Below, piece after piece: positions 44,313-53,976 of a stretch of 64,000 bases of DNA. The stretch is from Pseudomonas lijiangensis. Its GTDB lineage: Bacteria > Pseudomonadota > Gammaproteobacteria > Pseudomonadales > Pseudomonadaceae. The notes under the pieces were generated by a model. The model worked only from the letters and a program-made list of their open reading frames with translations. It was not told the origin of the DNA and searched no databases. Position numbers and translations under genes: made by a program. Location: assembly GCF_018968705.1 (NCBI RefSeq), contig NZ_CP076668.1:3731001-3795000 (forward strand). Direction: 5' to 3'. Numbering within the stretch: the first letter of the stretch is position 1; every line of letters starts with the position of its first letter.

Positions 44313-46412
44313 TCAGTCTTCCAGATTGAGCATTTCATGGATGCGACTGGCAAAGGCTTCCATGGTAAATGGCTTGGTCAACACCCACATGCCCGGCTCC
44401 AGATGGCCGTTGCCGATAATCGCGTTTTCCGCGTAACCGGTGATGAACATCACCTTCAGATCAGGCCGAAGAATGCGGGCGGCATCAGCCAGTTGCCGAC
44501 CATTCATACCACCAGGCAAGCCGACATCGGTCACCAGCAAGTCCACCCGCATGTCGGTGCTCAGCAGTTCCAGCGCCGTCGCCCCTTCTGCTGCTTCCAC
44601 CGATCTGTAGCCGTGATCTTCGATCACTTCGCTGACCAGCATGCGAATGGTCGGCTCGTCATCAACGATCATGATCGTCTGGGTAGACTCGGCGCGGATG
44701 TTTTCTGCAGGCTCCAGCTCCGGGTCGTACAACTCCTGCGGCGCGCCCAGATAATGCCGAGGCAGATAGAGACACATGGTCGTGCCCTGATCCTTCTCCG
44801 AATAGATACGCACCTGACCACCGGACTGCCGCACGAAGCCATAGACCATCGAAAGCCCGAGCCCCGTGCCCTGCCCCAGCGGCTTGGTGGTGAAAAACGG
44901 ATCGAAAGCGCGATTGATCACTTCCGGCGTCATGCCCGTACCGGTGTCGGTGACGCAGAGGGAAAGATATTGCCCGGGAGGCATATCCCGCGCCACACAA
45001 GCGCGCTCGTCGATCCACTTGTTGGCGGTTTCAATGGTGATGCGACCGCCTCCAGGCATGGCATCACGCGCATTGAGGCACAGATTCAACAGGGCATTTT
45101 CCAGCTGGGGCGCGTCGATAAAAGTCGACCACAACCCCACTGCCGTCACCACTTCCACCGTGATATGCGGCCCCACGGAACGACGAATCAGCTCTTCCAT
45201 GCCGATCACCAGCCGATTGATATCGACCGGCTTGGGATCAAGGGTCTGGCGTCGTGAAAAGGCCAGCAGACGATGAGTCAGCGACGCCGCACGCTTGGAA
45301 GCATCACGGGCAGCAGCGACATAACGATCAATCTCGTTATAGCGCCCCTGGCTCAGGCGCGTCTTGAGCAGTTCCAGCGAACCGGTAATGCCCGTCAGCA
45401 GATTGTTGAAATCGTGTGCAATTCCGCCCGTAAGCTGGCCGACGGCCTCCATCTTCTGCGACTGGCGCAAGGCTTCTTCGGCCTGAGTCAGACGAGCCTG
45501 CTCCTGAAGACGCTCACTCACGTCATAGGCAAACAGGTAAGCGCCGATCTGCTTGCCATCGACGTTACGCAGAATGCTGTAGCGAATCTCATAGTGTCGG
45601 GTGTCATCCGCCGAATCGCCAAAACGGGTGACCTCGACGAACTCCTCCCCTGCCAGCGCCCGCTCCCAGAAGCCACGAACGACCTCCTGGCTGTCAGGCC
45701 GATGCTTGAGCAACTCAAGCATGTTGTCGCCAACCTTGGGCGTGACACCGAACAGACGCTGAAACTCTCGCTCGGCAGAAGCGTTGATCGCCAGCCAGCG
45801 GTACTCGGGATCAATGACATGAATGAACGCATTGGTCCCGTTAACCACATCGGACAACACCTTACGCTCGGTAACCGCCTCGATGATGCGCGCTTCCAGC
45901 GTCTCGTTCAGTTGCCGCAAGGCCTCTTCGGCACGCTTGCGCTCGGTAATGTCCTGGAACAGCACCGCTACCTGGTTGCGACTGGCCGGCTCGATACGAA
46001 AAGCCGTCAGCGCCAGATAACGCCCGGTCGCCACCAGCTCCCGCTCAAAGCGGATCGGCTCACCGGTGCGCAGCACCTTGCCATAGAACTCGACCCAGCC
46101 ATCGGCCTCGTCGGGGACCATCTTGCGAAGCGTCTGCCCGACGACATTGGGAATACCGGCATGAAAGGCATAGGCCGGATTGGCCTCGATATGGATGTAG
46201 TCACTCAAAGGGCCGTGCGGACCATCGAAAAACTCAATGATGCAGAAACCTTCATCCATGGCATTGAACAGGAAACGGTAGCGCTCCTGAGACGACGCCA
46301 ACTCCAGCTCGGCTTTCTGCCTGTTGGTGCACAGCTGATCTTTGAGGCTCAGGTTTTCCTGTTCAAGCGCCTTCAACTGGCTTTTCAGGCTTTCAATCTC
46401 GGTCGGAGTCAA
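44313..46412 (-). CDS. Hybrid sensor histidine kinase (two PAS domains plus receiver)
   Basis: Protein of 699 aa without membrane segments, so cytoplasmic. A short coiled coil (1-40) is followed by PAS 1 (about 45-165: [16 protein letters not shown] .. [18 protein letters not shown]) and PAS 2 (about 190-310: [17 protein letters not shown]), then HisKA ([18 protein letters not shown], His about 332), an HATPase domain ([27 protein letters not shown]) and a C-terminal receiver domain ([12 protein letters not shown], phospho-Asp in [14 protein letters not shown] about 636). The start codon may be TTG at 46412; no better start is visible. No cognate regulator is adjacent. Confidence 0.92.
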   Translation of the reverse strand: MTPTEIESLKSQLKALEQENLSLKDQLCTNRQKAELELASSQERYRFLFNAMDEGFCIIEFFDGPHGPLSDYIHIEANPAYAFHAGIPNVVGQTLRKMVPDEADGWVEFYGKVLRTGEPIRFERELVATGRYLALTAFRIEPASRNQVAVLFQDITERKRAEEALRQLNETLEARIIEAVTERKVLSDVVNGTNAFIHVIDPEYRWLAINASAEREFQRLFGVTPKVGDNMLELLKHRPDSQEVVRGFWERALAGEEFVEVTRFGDSADDTRHYEIRYSILRNVDGKQIGAYLFAYDVSERLQEQARLTQAEEALRQSQKMEAVGQLTGGIAHDFNNLLTGITGSLELLKTRLSQGRYNEIDRYVAAARDASKRAASLTHRLLAFSRRQTLDPKPVDINRLVIGMEELIRRSVGPHITVEVVTAVGLWSTFIDAPQLENALLNLCLNARDAMPGGGRITIETANKWIDERACVARDMPPGQYLSLCVTDTGTGMTPEVINRAFDPFFTTKPLGQGTGLGLSMVYGFVRQSGGQVRIYSEKDQGTTMCLYLPRHYLGAPQELYDPELEPAENIRAESTQTIMIVDDEPTIRMLVSEVIEDHGYRSVEAAEGATALELLSTDMRVDLLVTDVGLPGGMNGRQLADAARILRPDLKVMFITGYAENAIIGNGHLEPGMWVLTKPFTMEAFASRIHEMLNLED

Positions 46413-46613
46413 TGCTGCTGTACCTGGAGGTATTGATTACGCTGTTTCACATTCCGCAGAAATGCATGCACACGCTACGAAAAAACGGCTATTACCAAAA
46501 AAATTAGTGGCGCTTTGAAATCATTAGAGCACTGAGATCTCAGCAAATTCCATCGCAACTCCATGAAAAGAGCGTTGGGCGATAAAAAATATCCAAACAG
46601 ATGTACGAAAGAT

Positions 46614-46844
46614 TTAAAAAGCCTCCTGACGAGTGAGTTTCTGATGCCTGCGCAACCACTCATCCACCAGATCCCCCATGGTCTTCGCCGTACCATCGCC
46701 AATCCAGGCCATGAACGGGCGGTCGAACCTGAAATCCGGACCGCAGTGCTCCGTCATGAAGCGCCGGACATTCTGGGTGTTCTTGTAGGTGGCGGTGACG
46801 GGGGTGGATTGGGTGATGGGGTCGGAGTGCCAGTTGAAGGGCAT
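46614..46844 (-). CDS. DUF6434 protein
   Basis: Protein of 76 aa with the DUF6434 hallmarks FNWHSDPITQSTPVTATYKN, QNVRRFMTEHCGPDFRFDR and FMAWIGDGTAKTMGDLVDEW. A small domain of unknown function, sometimes linked to SAP-like DNA-binding parts. The ribosome-binding site is weak (AGG). The gap 46845-47195 shows no further gene. Confidence 0.75.
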   Translation of the reverse strand: MPFNWHSDPITQSTPVTATYKNTQNVRRFMTEHCGPDFRFDRPFMAWIGDGTAKTMGDLVDEWLRRHQKLTRQEAF

Positions 46845-47195
46845 GGGAGTGGCCTGTGTGAATAATGGGGCGTTGTGCCAGGTGGCAATGTTTCATGCTA
46901 CCCCACATTCAATCCAAGTGCTGGCTTGGGCCAATAACCCAAGAGCAACAGCGCACGAGTTTGCTGCCTGGTTTTATAAGACTTTCGCCGAATAGCGGAA
47001 ACTGTTTAGCTGCCCTATCGGTTTTCGACTAAAAGTGGCTGTATAAAATGAGCACTAAAATTTATTCAGCTGATCGATTTATCCAGATTGACGCCCCCAG
47101 TTCACTACCGATATCAAGTCACTCTTGACGATCTTTGAGTTATTACACGGATCGCACAAATCAACATTAACCACACAGATCAAGAGTTAACAAGC

Positions 47196-47975
47196 ATGCA
47201 TAAGAATATCCGTCTAGGTCACATCAGTTTAAGTTTTCATGCGGCAAGCGCAGCACTTGTTCAGCGTGTCCTTGAACGGCACGGTTATCAGGTTGATGTC
47301 CGGTCGGCACCTCACGAGGAGATGTTCAAGCGGCTCAATGAAAGGCATATAGATATGCTGGTCTCCGCCTGGTTGCCTGCCAGTCATGGTGCTTACCTCG
47401 CAGCCTGTGAAGTACCCACTACTCGCCTCGCAACTCTTTACGAGCCCTACTGTATCTGGGGAGTGCCGGATTACATACCCCATGATGTGGTAACTTCTGT
47501 TGCTGACTTGCTTCGACCTGATGTCGCAATGCAGATGAGTAAACGCATCCAGGGAATCAATCCTGGTGCCGGTATCAGTCGCTTCTCGAAAGAGATCATA
47601 AAAAACTATAACCTTGACGATCTGGGCTACTATTTTTCGGAAGGTACCGAAGCTGATTGCTTCAACCGTTTTGAAGAGTCTTATGCGAGGAAAGAATGGT
47701 TTGTCATCCCTTTATGGCAACCCCAGTACCTCCATCATGGGTACAATATTCGGGCCTTACATGAGCCTCTGGGGCTTTTAGGCGGGACGGATCAAGCCAC
47801 TCTCATCGCCATCAGTGATGTCGTACAGTCGATGCCCGAGCAACTGGTTGAGGAGCTGACTTCCTTGAATCTGGGTAACACTGCAATCAGTGAAATTGAC
47901 TATTTGATCAATAAAGACAAGCGCTCGCCTCTTGAGGCAGCAGATATCTGGCTGAGCAGCTTTTCCAATCAATGA
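47196..47975 (+). CDS. OpuAC/ProX-like glycine-betaine-type substrate-binding protein without signal peptide
   Basis: Protein of 259 aa with the type of the glycine-betaine/proline-betaine ABC substrate-binding domain: LGHISLSFHAASAALVQRVL, VDVRSAPHEEMFKRLNERHID, AWLPASHGAYL, and the central WFVIPLWQPQYLHHGYNIR with aromatic residues like those that hold quaternary amines. The family is normally secreted or membrane-fused, but this protein has no signal peptide, and no permease or ATPase gene is nearby. It could be a sensory or storage protein. Codon choice is more AT-rich than in neighbours to the left. Confidence 0.72.
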   Translation: MHKNIRLGHISLSFHAASAALVQRVLERHGYQVDVRSAPHEEMFKRLNERHIDMLVSAWLPASHGAYLAACEVPTTRLATLYEPYCIWGVPDYIPHDVVTSVADLLRPDVAMQMSKRIQGINPGAGISRFSKEIIKNYNLDDLGYYFSEGTEADCFNRFEESYARKEWFVIPLWQPQYLHHGYNIRALHEPLGLLGGTDQATLIAISDVVQSMPEQLVEELTSLNLGNTAISEIDYLINKDKRSPLEAADIWLSSFSNQ

Positions 47976-48012
47976 ACACTCATCAAAACAAGGAGCAAAC
48001 TCCTCGCCACGA

Positions 48013-48960
48013 CTAGTTCGCCATAAAAGTTTCAAGGCGAGAAGAAAGAAAGCTTTTAAGAACCTGGACTGCCGGAGTGATAGATGTTCGGTGGGCGCAA
48101 ACCAGCTGAAGAGGTGCAGGCTGCCCGTAATTTTCCGGAAAAACTTCAACCAGACGCCCATTGCGCACATCATTAACCACATCAATCCTGGATTTATAAA
48201 TTATCCCGAAACCCGCCACAGCCCAGCGACGAACTATATCAGCGTCGTCACTGACACGGTCACCACTTACCTGCACGGTTTGTACACCTTCAGAAATATT
48301 GAAACTCCAGCGCTCGTGAGTTTGCTCGCCCATGACGTATCTCAAGCAGTTGTGACTGGCCAGTTCTTCCGGAGACTTCGGGGTGCCGTGCCTTTTTAAA
48401 TAGGCGGGCGATGCGCATACTGTTCTTCGGTTCAAGGGAGCGAGTGACAAGGAGACTAAACTTGAATCGGCTAATTGGCCATATCTGATGCTGGCATCAA
48501 GATGCTCGCTATAAAGGTCCGCTACCTGATCGCTGATGCGCAATTGAAGTTGGACTTTCGAATGCATCTCCTTGAACTCGTCAAGCCAGGGCAGCAAAAC
48601 ATTTCTTCCCAAGTCTGAAGGCATCGACAATCGTATGGTCCCGGCAATTTCCTGGCGATCCTGTATCAATAAATGCTCTCCCTTCTCCAGGGCCTCCAGT
48701 GCCTGTTTAGCATGGGGCAGGTATCTTTCTCCATCATCAGACAGTCTCAACCGCCTTGTAGAACGTATAAATAACCTGACACCTAGAGAACTCTCCAAGC
48801 GGTGTACAGCGCTGCTGGCCAAAGCCGGAGAGATTGAGAGCAAACGGGCAGCCGCTGAGAGGCTTCCCGCAGTTGCTGTGGTCACGAAAATCTGTAAATC
48901 ATCGAGTCGAACGATTTTCTTCACTTTGACGAAATTCTTTATGTGTCCATGGCGTTTCAC
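48013..48960 (-). CDS. LysR-family transcriptional regulator
   Basis: Protein of about 315 aa from the GTG at 48960, or 303 aa from an in-frame GTG at 48924; neither has a clear ribosome-binding site. The winged helix-turn-helix (IFVTTATAGSLSAAARLLSISPALASSAVHRLESSLG) and the effector domain are as in the CrgA-like LysR branch, with RRLRLSDDGERYLPHA and a C-terminal SRIDVVNDVRNGRLVEVFPE. Divergent from the MRJP-like gene and convergent with the OpuAC-like gene; it may control the former. Confidence 0.9.
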   Translation of the reverse strand: MKRHGHIKNFVKVKKIVRLDDLQIFVTTATAGSLSAAARLLSISPALASSAVHRLESSLGVRLFIRSTRRLRLSDDGERYLPHAKQALEALEKGEHLLIQDRQEIAGTIRLSMPSDLGRNVLLPWLDEFKEMHSKVQLQLRISDQVADLYSEHLDASIRYGQLADSSLVSLSLAPLNRRTVCASPAYLKRHGTPKSPEELASHNCLRYVMGEQTHERWSFNISEGVQTVQVSGDRVSDDADIVRRWAVAGFGIIYKSRIDVVNDVRNGRLVEVFPENYGQPAPLQLVCAHRTSITPAVQVLKSFLSSRLETFMAN

Positions 48961-49010
48961 ATCATAAGCGTAACAACGATGATTGCCTAGTATTCAAACA
49001 GGAGCTGGCA

Positions 49011-50096
49011 ATGAATATTGTAAAACGCTTTACGCTGTCTGCCATTATGTCCGCCATCATGGTTACGGCGCACGCTGATACACAGAATAATCTGCATGTA
49101 GTTGCTCAATCAGATACCGCTGTATGGAATGCGGTTGCCGTGGATCACAGCGGTTCGCTTTATGTGTCAGGACCGAAATGGATGGGCTCACAAGCTCCGT
49201 CTGTTTCGAAGTTGGATGGTAACGGTCATCCCCAGCCGTTCCCGAACGCTCAGTGGAATAGTGACGACTCGAAAGTTCCCGCCAAACAGCGCTTCATCAA
49301 TGTTAACGCTATGCGAGTCGATGAGCAGAATCAACTCTGGATAGTTGATGCCGGAGTGACTGGCTTCGGGGGCAAGGTTATTCCTGGCGGAGCAAAACTG
49401 GTGGTTATCAACTTGTCAACTGGCCAGGTTGATCAGGTCATCATCTTTGATGAGAAAACCGCTTTGGCAGGTAGCTATATCGATGATGTCCGCCTCAATG
49501 GTAAGCACGCCTATCTGACAGATGCCGGCGTGCCTGGAATTGTTGTGGTGGATATTGAGACAAAAAAATCTCGTCGAGTGCTTTCCAATAGCCAGGCAGT
49601 CCGTGCTCCAGAAGATCGGGATATCATTGTAGAGGGCAAAGTACTTCGGGCACCTGACGGTAGCGCTTTAAGGGTACATGCTGATCCGCTCGAAGTTTCG
49701 AGCGATGGTAAGTGGCTCTATTTCGCGCCTTTGGAAGGGCCCTGGTATAAGATCGAGACTCGCTGGCTGGACGATTCCAGCTTATCGGCAGAAGCCCTTG
49801 CTCAAAAAGTTGAGTTTTGGCGGGACCTTCCACCCGTGGGAGGCACTGTCATGGACAAGAGCGGTAATTTCTACTTCAGCGACTTGGCGGAAAACAGCGT
49901 CAAACGCATAACCAAGTATGGTGCGATCGAGACTGTTGTAGTTGATAGCCGCCTCCACTGGGTTGATGCCCCCGCTTTTGATAGTCAAGGAAGGCTGTAT
50001 CTCCCTGCTGCGCAAGTCGACCGTGTTGCCTTGTTTAATGGCGGAACTTCGAAAGTCGAACGTCCACTCAAGATATACCGCCTGGATCCCAAGTAG
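49011..50096 (+). CDS. Secreted major-royal-jelly/Yellow-like protein (beta-propeller)
   Basis: Protein of 361 aa with a signal peptide (MNIVKRFTLSAIMSAIMVTAHA). Blocks such as FINVNAMRVDEQNQLWIVDAG, PGGAKLVVINLSTGQVDQVI, SYIDDVRLNGKHAYLTDAG and GNFYFSDLAENSVKRI are typical of the six-bladed MRJP/Yellow propeller, a family also called L-dopachrome-tautomerase-related. Bacterial members are secreted; activity not known. GGAG lies 7 bases upstream. Third codon positions are unusually AT-rich, pointing to acquisition. Confidence 0.8.
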   Translation: MNIVKRFTLSAIMSAIMVTAHADTQNNLHVVAQSDTAVWNAVAVDHSGSLYVSGPKWMGSQAPSVSKLDGNGHPQPFPNAQWNSDDSKVPAKQRFINVNAMRVDEQNQLWIVDAGVTGFGGKVIPGGAKLVVINLSTGQVDQVIIFDEKTALAGSYIDDVRLNGKHAYLTDAGVPGIVVVDIETKKSRRVLSNSQAVRAPEDRDIIVEGKVLRAPDGSALRVHADPLEVSSDGKWLYFAPLEGPWYKIETRWLDDSSLSAEALAQKVEFWRDLPPVGGTVMDKSGNFYFSDLAENSVKRITKYGAIETVVVDSRLHWVDAPAFDSQGRLYLPAAQVDRVALFNGGTSKVERPLKIYRLDPK

Positions 50097-50279
50097 GCTT
50101 TAGAGGGTTCATCAGGGCTTAAACTTATTCAGATAAGCCCTGATGCGAGGATTTAGATTGAGACAGGGGTATGCCGACACTATTTAATTGCAATGACAGG
50201 TTGATCCGTCACGGCAAAAAAATCTTGCGGGCGTAAGTTTAAAATAAAATGCTTTTCATAAGCGCATCAGCGCCTCAAT

Positions 50280-50627
50280 TCAGGGCAAACCATTACCCAC
50301 CCAGAATTCTGGATCAGCGTTTGTGGATGGTTGCTCTGAATATACGGGCAAGAGCCTGTGCACTATCAGCTTTGCTTTACCTTCAATATTACGTTTCAAG
50401 GTCCTGAACGCTATTCCTCCAGCATGCTTGACAAGAGCCTGCTCGGACTTCCATATCTCAAGTATTGTCCATTGATTGAAGTTGTCTGCATTCTGAAACA
50501 ACTCGTACTGGAGGCATCCTTCTTCGCATTGCGTCGCATCGACCGCCTTTAATAAAGCCTCTTGCACTTCCTTTAAATAAGGCTCTTCTGCGATGACGTG
50601 AGCAACAATATATATTATCTCGACCAT
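50280..50627 (-). CDS. Antibiotic-biosynthesis-monooxygenase (ABM) domain protein
   Basis: Protein of 115 aa. The ABM dimeric alpha/beta fold can be read: IIYIVAHVIAEEPYLKEVQEAL, EGCLQYELFQNADNFNQWTILEIW with the CxxYxL motif, and the final segment. YgiN-like quinol monooxygenase is the closest type. A C-terminal tail of about 20 residues (PSTNADPEFWVGNGLP) is longer than usual. The ribosome-binding site is poor. It follows the MRJP-like gene in opposite orientation and may belong to the same acquired group. Confidence 0.75.
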   Translation of the reverse strand: MVEIIYIVAHVIAEEPYLKEVQEALLKAVDATQCEEGCLQYELFQNADNFNQWTILEIWKSEQALVKHAGGIAFRTLKRNIEGKAKLIVHRLLPVYSEQPSTNADPEFWVGNGLP

Positions 50628-50873
50628 ACGCGATTACTCTGGCTGTGATATTCAGAGTCTGCATGAACTGCATGCCGGACGATACCCGGGTTTTCGAAGA
50701 AACAGTTTATTCAAAACGGACTTAATCATCTCAGACCTGAGTTGCATAAAATACGACCTTGAGCGAACCAGCCTCTGCCTACGGGGGCAAGCAACAGTCG
50801 CCGCAGAGCGGCTACCCCATCAGGGCTTCATGTGAGTATTGTGCCGACCTGGCATTTTCAAGGAAAAATTTTG

Positions 50874-52976
50874 ATGTCTGTTAAAGGGAAGCTCCGCTTA
50901 TCCACTCGTGTTGCGGCGGCGCCTGATGCCTTGTCCAGCCTGTTTATCAAGCAGGTCGTAGTCCGCAATAAAATGGCGCTTGGAATCATCATGGCTACCT
51001 TGTTGCCTGCCGCAGCCCCAGGCTTTGCTGCCACTAGAGAGCCGCAGGAGCTTGAGCCCATGGAGGTCGTTGCTCAGGCGGACGACGAGGTCGATCAGGC
51101 ACGCAAGCAACTGGAAAGACGAGCCGCCAGCACTGCACTGGTTGATGGTGAGCGTTATCGTGACGGTCGTGCCAGTACTGTGGTCGATGCCATGAGTTAC
51201 GCCCCTGGCGTGCTGGCTCAGAGTCGGCATGGCGACGAAGCCCGTTTCTCGATTCGTGGCTCGGGTATTCAGCGCGGTTTCCTGATGCGTGGAATCCAGC
51301 TCTATCAGGACGGGATACCGCTTAATCACGCCGACGGCAGTGGTGATTTCCAGTCCATCGAGCCGTTGGCAGCACGTTACATCGAGATTTGGCGCGGCGC
51401 GTCGGGCCTGGAGTATGGTGCCAATGGTCTGGGCGGAGCAGTGAACTTCGTCTCGCCGACCGGCCGTGACTATCCAGCGCTTTTATTACGTGCCCAGACC
51501 GGTTCTTACGACCTGCGACGAAACCAGCTTGCCATTGCTGGCGCTGATGAGGTGTTCGATGGTTTCCTGAGCATCACCGACAGCCATCAGGATGGTTACC
51601 GCCATCAGTCCGCAAGCGACTCTACCCGCTATTTCGGCAATATTGGCGCACGTCTGTCCGAGGTGCTGGAGGCCCGACTCTATTTGACGCATCTGGAAAG
51701 CAAGCTGGAAATGCCCGGCAGTATTTCCGAGGCGACGATGCGCGATGATCCACGTTCGGCTGCTGCGAACTATGAGCGACTCGATGCACATAACGACTAT
51801 CGAATGGATCGTGCGGCATTGAAATTGAACTGGCAGGCCAGTGACCGCACCAGGATCGAGAGTTCGATCTATCTGGCCGACCGCAAGCGTGACCACGCCA
51901 TGACCTACGCTGTGCTGCAACAAGACTTGCAGGACGTGGGCCTCGGGCTACGTAGCGTTACCGAATTCGGCTCACCGGAACTTACCCGAGAGCTGGTTCT
52001 GGGGGCCAATATCTCGCGCCTGACGGGTAATGAAAAACGCTTCACCAATGTCAATGGCAAACCGGGAGGCCTGCCCCGTCAAAGCGACCTTGAGGCCAGC
52101 GACAGTTCGTTCTTTGTCCAATATAGCCATGGGCTGACCGAAGCCTGGACCTTGCAGATCGGAGCCCAGACCGTACGTGCGACGCGCAAGACCGACTACA
52201 AAGGATTTCCGGCCACCAGTTATGACGAGCGTTATGAGGGGCTGAGTCCGAAAGTGGGCGTACTTTTCGAGCCCACTGCGCATAGCCAGTGGTACGCCAA
52301 TGTCAGCAAGGGCTACGAGGCGCCTCCGTTCGGGGAAATCGTCGTCAATACGCAACCCATCGCTGAAGATCAGGAGTCCACCACATTGGAGATCGGCTAC
52401 CGCCATCGCGTCGGTGATCTGCAACTGGACGCGGCGGTATACCGCTCCTGGATCGACCGTGAACTGCTTTCATTGACCGACAGCCAGGGCAATGCACTGG
52501 GCACGGTGAATGCTGGCAAAACCATTCATCAAGGCATCGAGCTCTTCGCCAGCATGCCCATCAACGATCAGTTGCTGATGCGGATGAACTACCTGTTCAA
52601 CGACTTCCGCTTCGATGGCGATTCAGCATTCGGAGACAACCGTCTGGCCGGCGTTCCACGACAGATGCTGCGTGGCGAGCTGAAATGGTCACCCAGTCGC
52701 TGGATTTACGTCGCGCCTTCGGTGGAGTGGCTACCCGGGAAAACCTACATCGACCATGCCAACACGCTGTCCAGCAACGGCTACAGTTTGCTCAACCTGA
52801 CCGTGGGCGGGGAGCTCGACGTACATACCCGCTGGTTCGTCGAAGGTCGCAATCTGGGTAACCGCACTTATGCCGCATCCACTGCCGTACAGGCCAACGT
52901 GCGTGGTCAGGATGGTAATTACTATTTCCCCGGCGATGGACGCAGCTTGTACCTGGGCATCGAGTGGCGCCTTTGA
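50874..52976 (+). CDS. TonB-dependent outer-membrane receptor
   Basis: Receptor of 700 aa from the ATG at 50874, chosen because AAGGA lies upstream. A long N-terminal leader (about 55 residues, hydrophobic segment MALGIIMATLLPAAAPGFAA) precedes EPMEVVAQ (TonB box region), the plug domain (DGRASTVVDAMSYAPGVLAQ, RFSIRGSGIQRGFLMRGI, YIEIWRGASGLEYGANGLGGAVNFVS) and a 22-strand barrel ending in YLGIEWRL with a terminal aromatic-Leu signature. No STN signalling domain. It is FecA/iron-siderophore-like by plug type; ligand unknown. No ECF sigma gene is adjacent to it. Confidence 0.9.
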   Translation: MSVKGKLRLSTRVAAAPDALSSLFIKQVVVRNKMALGIIMATLLPAAAPGFAATREPQELEPMEVVAQADDEVDQARKQLERRAASTALVDGERYRDGRASTVVDAMSYAPGVLAQSRHGDEARFSIRGSGIQRGFLMRGIQLYQDGIPLNHADGSGDFQSIEPLAARYIEIWRGASGLEYGANGLGGAVNFVSPTGRDYPALLLRAQTGSYDLRRNQLAIAGADEVFDGFLSITDSHQDGYRHQSASDSTRYFGNIGARLSEVLEARLYLTHLESKLEMPGSISEATMRDDPRSAAANYERLDAHNDYRMDRAALKLNWQASDRTRIESSIYLADRKRDHAMTYAVLQQDLQDVGLGLRSVTEFGSPELTRELVLGANISRLTGNEKRFTNVNGKPGGLPRQSDLEASDSSFFVQYSHGLTEAWTLQIGAQTVRATRKTDYKGFPATSYDERYEGLSPKVGVLFEPTAHSQWYANVSKGYEAPPFGEIVVNTQPIAEDQESTTLEIGYRHRVGDLQLDAAVYRSWIDRELLSLTDSQGNALGTVNAGKTIHQGIELFASMPINDQLLMRMNYLFNDFRFDGDSAFGDNRLAGVPRQMLRGELKWSPSRWIYVAPSVEWLPGKTYIDHANTLSSNGYSLLNLTVGGELDVHTRWFVEGRNLGNRTYAASTAVQANVRGQDGNYYFPGDGRSLYLGIEWRL

Positions 52977-53016
52977 AGCAGCTTTCAAACCGTTTCTGCG
53001 CCTTTGCAGGGGTTGG

Positions 53017-53092
53017 GTGGGAGGCGCTTGCTGGCGCCTTCAGTCTACAGACGCAGAAAATCTGTCAGCTTTCAGGCCTTTTCGCCAGCAGG
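53017..53092. repeat. Palindromic repeat family 2, copy B
   Basis: GTGGGAGGCGCTTGCTGGCG on the left and TTCGCCAGCAGG on the right, with ACAGACGCAGAAAATCTG inside, similar to the interior of copy A in reverse. Confidence 0.65.
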
Positions 53093-53140
53093 TTCTTGGG
53101 CGTACGTTTCTCACCCCCCAAATGCGAACAAGCTGATAGT

Positions 53141-53180
53141 TCTGCGAGGGCGTTGCATGTTTTACAACGCCCCGCTTATT
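53141..53180. repeat. 40-bp hairpin repeat, copy 1
   Basis: It begins TCTGCGAGGGCGTTG and contains GGGCGTTG and CAACGCCC as 8-bp arms. The second copy at 54798-54837 agrees at 37 of 40 bases in the same orientation. The two copies bracket the DUF1348 and TetR genes. Confidence 0.8.
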
Positions 53181-53215
53181 CCCTTTCCAGCCCGAACACC
53201 ACGCTCGAACAATCT
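53179..53215 (+). pseudogene. 37-bp fragment of a DUF3077-type gene
   Basis: It matches 55851-55887 inside the DUF3077 gene at 36 of 37 bases (SLSSPNTTLEQS in the same frame sense). Nothing else of that gene remains here, so it is a remnant of recombination or of a lost duplicate, directly joined to the 40-bp repeat. Confidence 0.65.
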
Positions 53216-53229
53216 GGTTGTGGAGGTAT

Positions 53230-53706
53230 TTACAGACCGAGGTCAGACAGGCTTGGGTGGTCATCCGGGCGGCGTCCCAGAGGCCAGTGGAACTTGCGCT
53301 CGCTCTCTTTGATGGGCATGTCGTTGACGCAGGCGAAGCGACGGTGCATCAGGCCATCCGCTTCGAATTCCCAGTTTTCGTTGCCGTAAGAGCGGAACCA
53401 GTTACCCGAATCATCATGCCACTCGTAGGCGTAACGTACGGCGATGCGATTGTCGGTGAAGGCCCAAAGCTCTTTGATCAGGCGGTAATCAAGCTCTTTT
53501 TTCCATTTGCGAGAGAGGAAACCTTTGGCTTCTTCGCGATTGGTCGCAAATTCGGCGCGGTTACGCCATTTGGTATCCAGCGTATAGGCAAGCGAGACCT
53601 TTTCGGCATCGCGGCTGTTCCAGCCATCTTCAGCGAGTCGGACTTTCTCGATTGCCGTTTCACGGGTGAACGGAGGAAGTGGCGGGCGAGTTTGTGCATT
53701 GGACAT
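53230..53706 (-). CDS. DUF1348 protein (NTF2-like)
   Basis: Protein of 158 aa. The pattern [75 protein letters not shown] and [10 protein letters not shown] is that of the DUF1348 NTF2-like family, small cytoplasmic proteins of unknown activity often controlled by TetR genes. GGAGG lies ideally before the ATG. It follows the TetR gene on the same strand at 270 bases, which contain a strong inverted repeat. Confidence 0.85.
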   Translation of the reverse strand: MSNAQTRPPLPPFTRETAIEKVRLAEDGWNSRDAEKVSLAYTLDTKWRNRAEFATNREEAKGFLSRKWKKELDYRLIKELWAFTDNRIAVRYAYEWHDDSGNWFRSYGNENWEFEADGLMHRRFACVNDMPIKESERKFHWPLGRRPDDHPSLSDLGL

Positions 53707-53808
53707 GGTAGTGCCTCCAGGAGAATTGGATGTGTCGTTTATTTAACGTTTTTGGAACTCAAGCGCCTGCAAAGAGGACTCTTTAAACAAGAGCCGTACA
53801 ACTTTCTC

Positions 53809-53849
53809 AGCGATTATCGTCACAACATAAATGCGTCACGATAATCGCT
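53809..53849. promoter_or_regulatory. 12-bp inverted repeat between TetR and DUF1348 genes
   Basis: AGCGATTATCGT (53809-53820) and ACGATAATCGCT (53838-53849) are perfect arms with a 17-base spacer. It is about 100 bases upstream of DUF1348; a hairpin in the transcript or a binding site. Near 53942-53957 CACGTC-TTGC-GACGTG is a smaller hairpin that may terminate the TetR gene. Confidence 0.55.
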
Positions 53850-53976
53850 ACCTACATCAAAGTCTTAAATGATCCAGTTTATTCGAACGGGTGCAGGGCA
53901 GCCACGCGGTCCAATGAGCGTTAACGTCATCTTTTAAATCGCACGTCTTGCGACGTGTCATTTTTTAAAGCGATGC

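Noticed and set aside
46789..46995. 68-codon plus-strand frame over the DUF6434 start
   Set aside because: Overlaps the DUF6434 gene on the other strand and has no family likeness.
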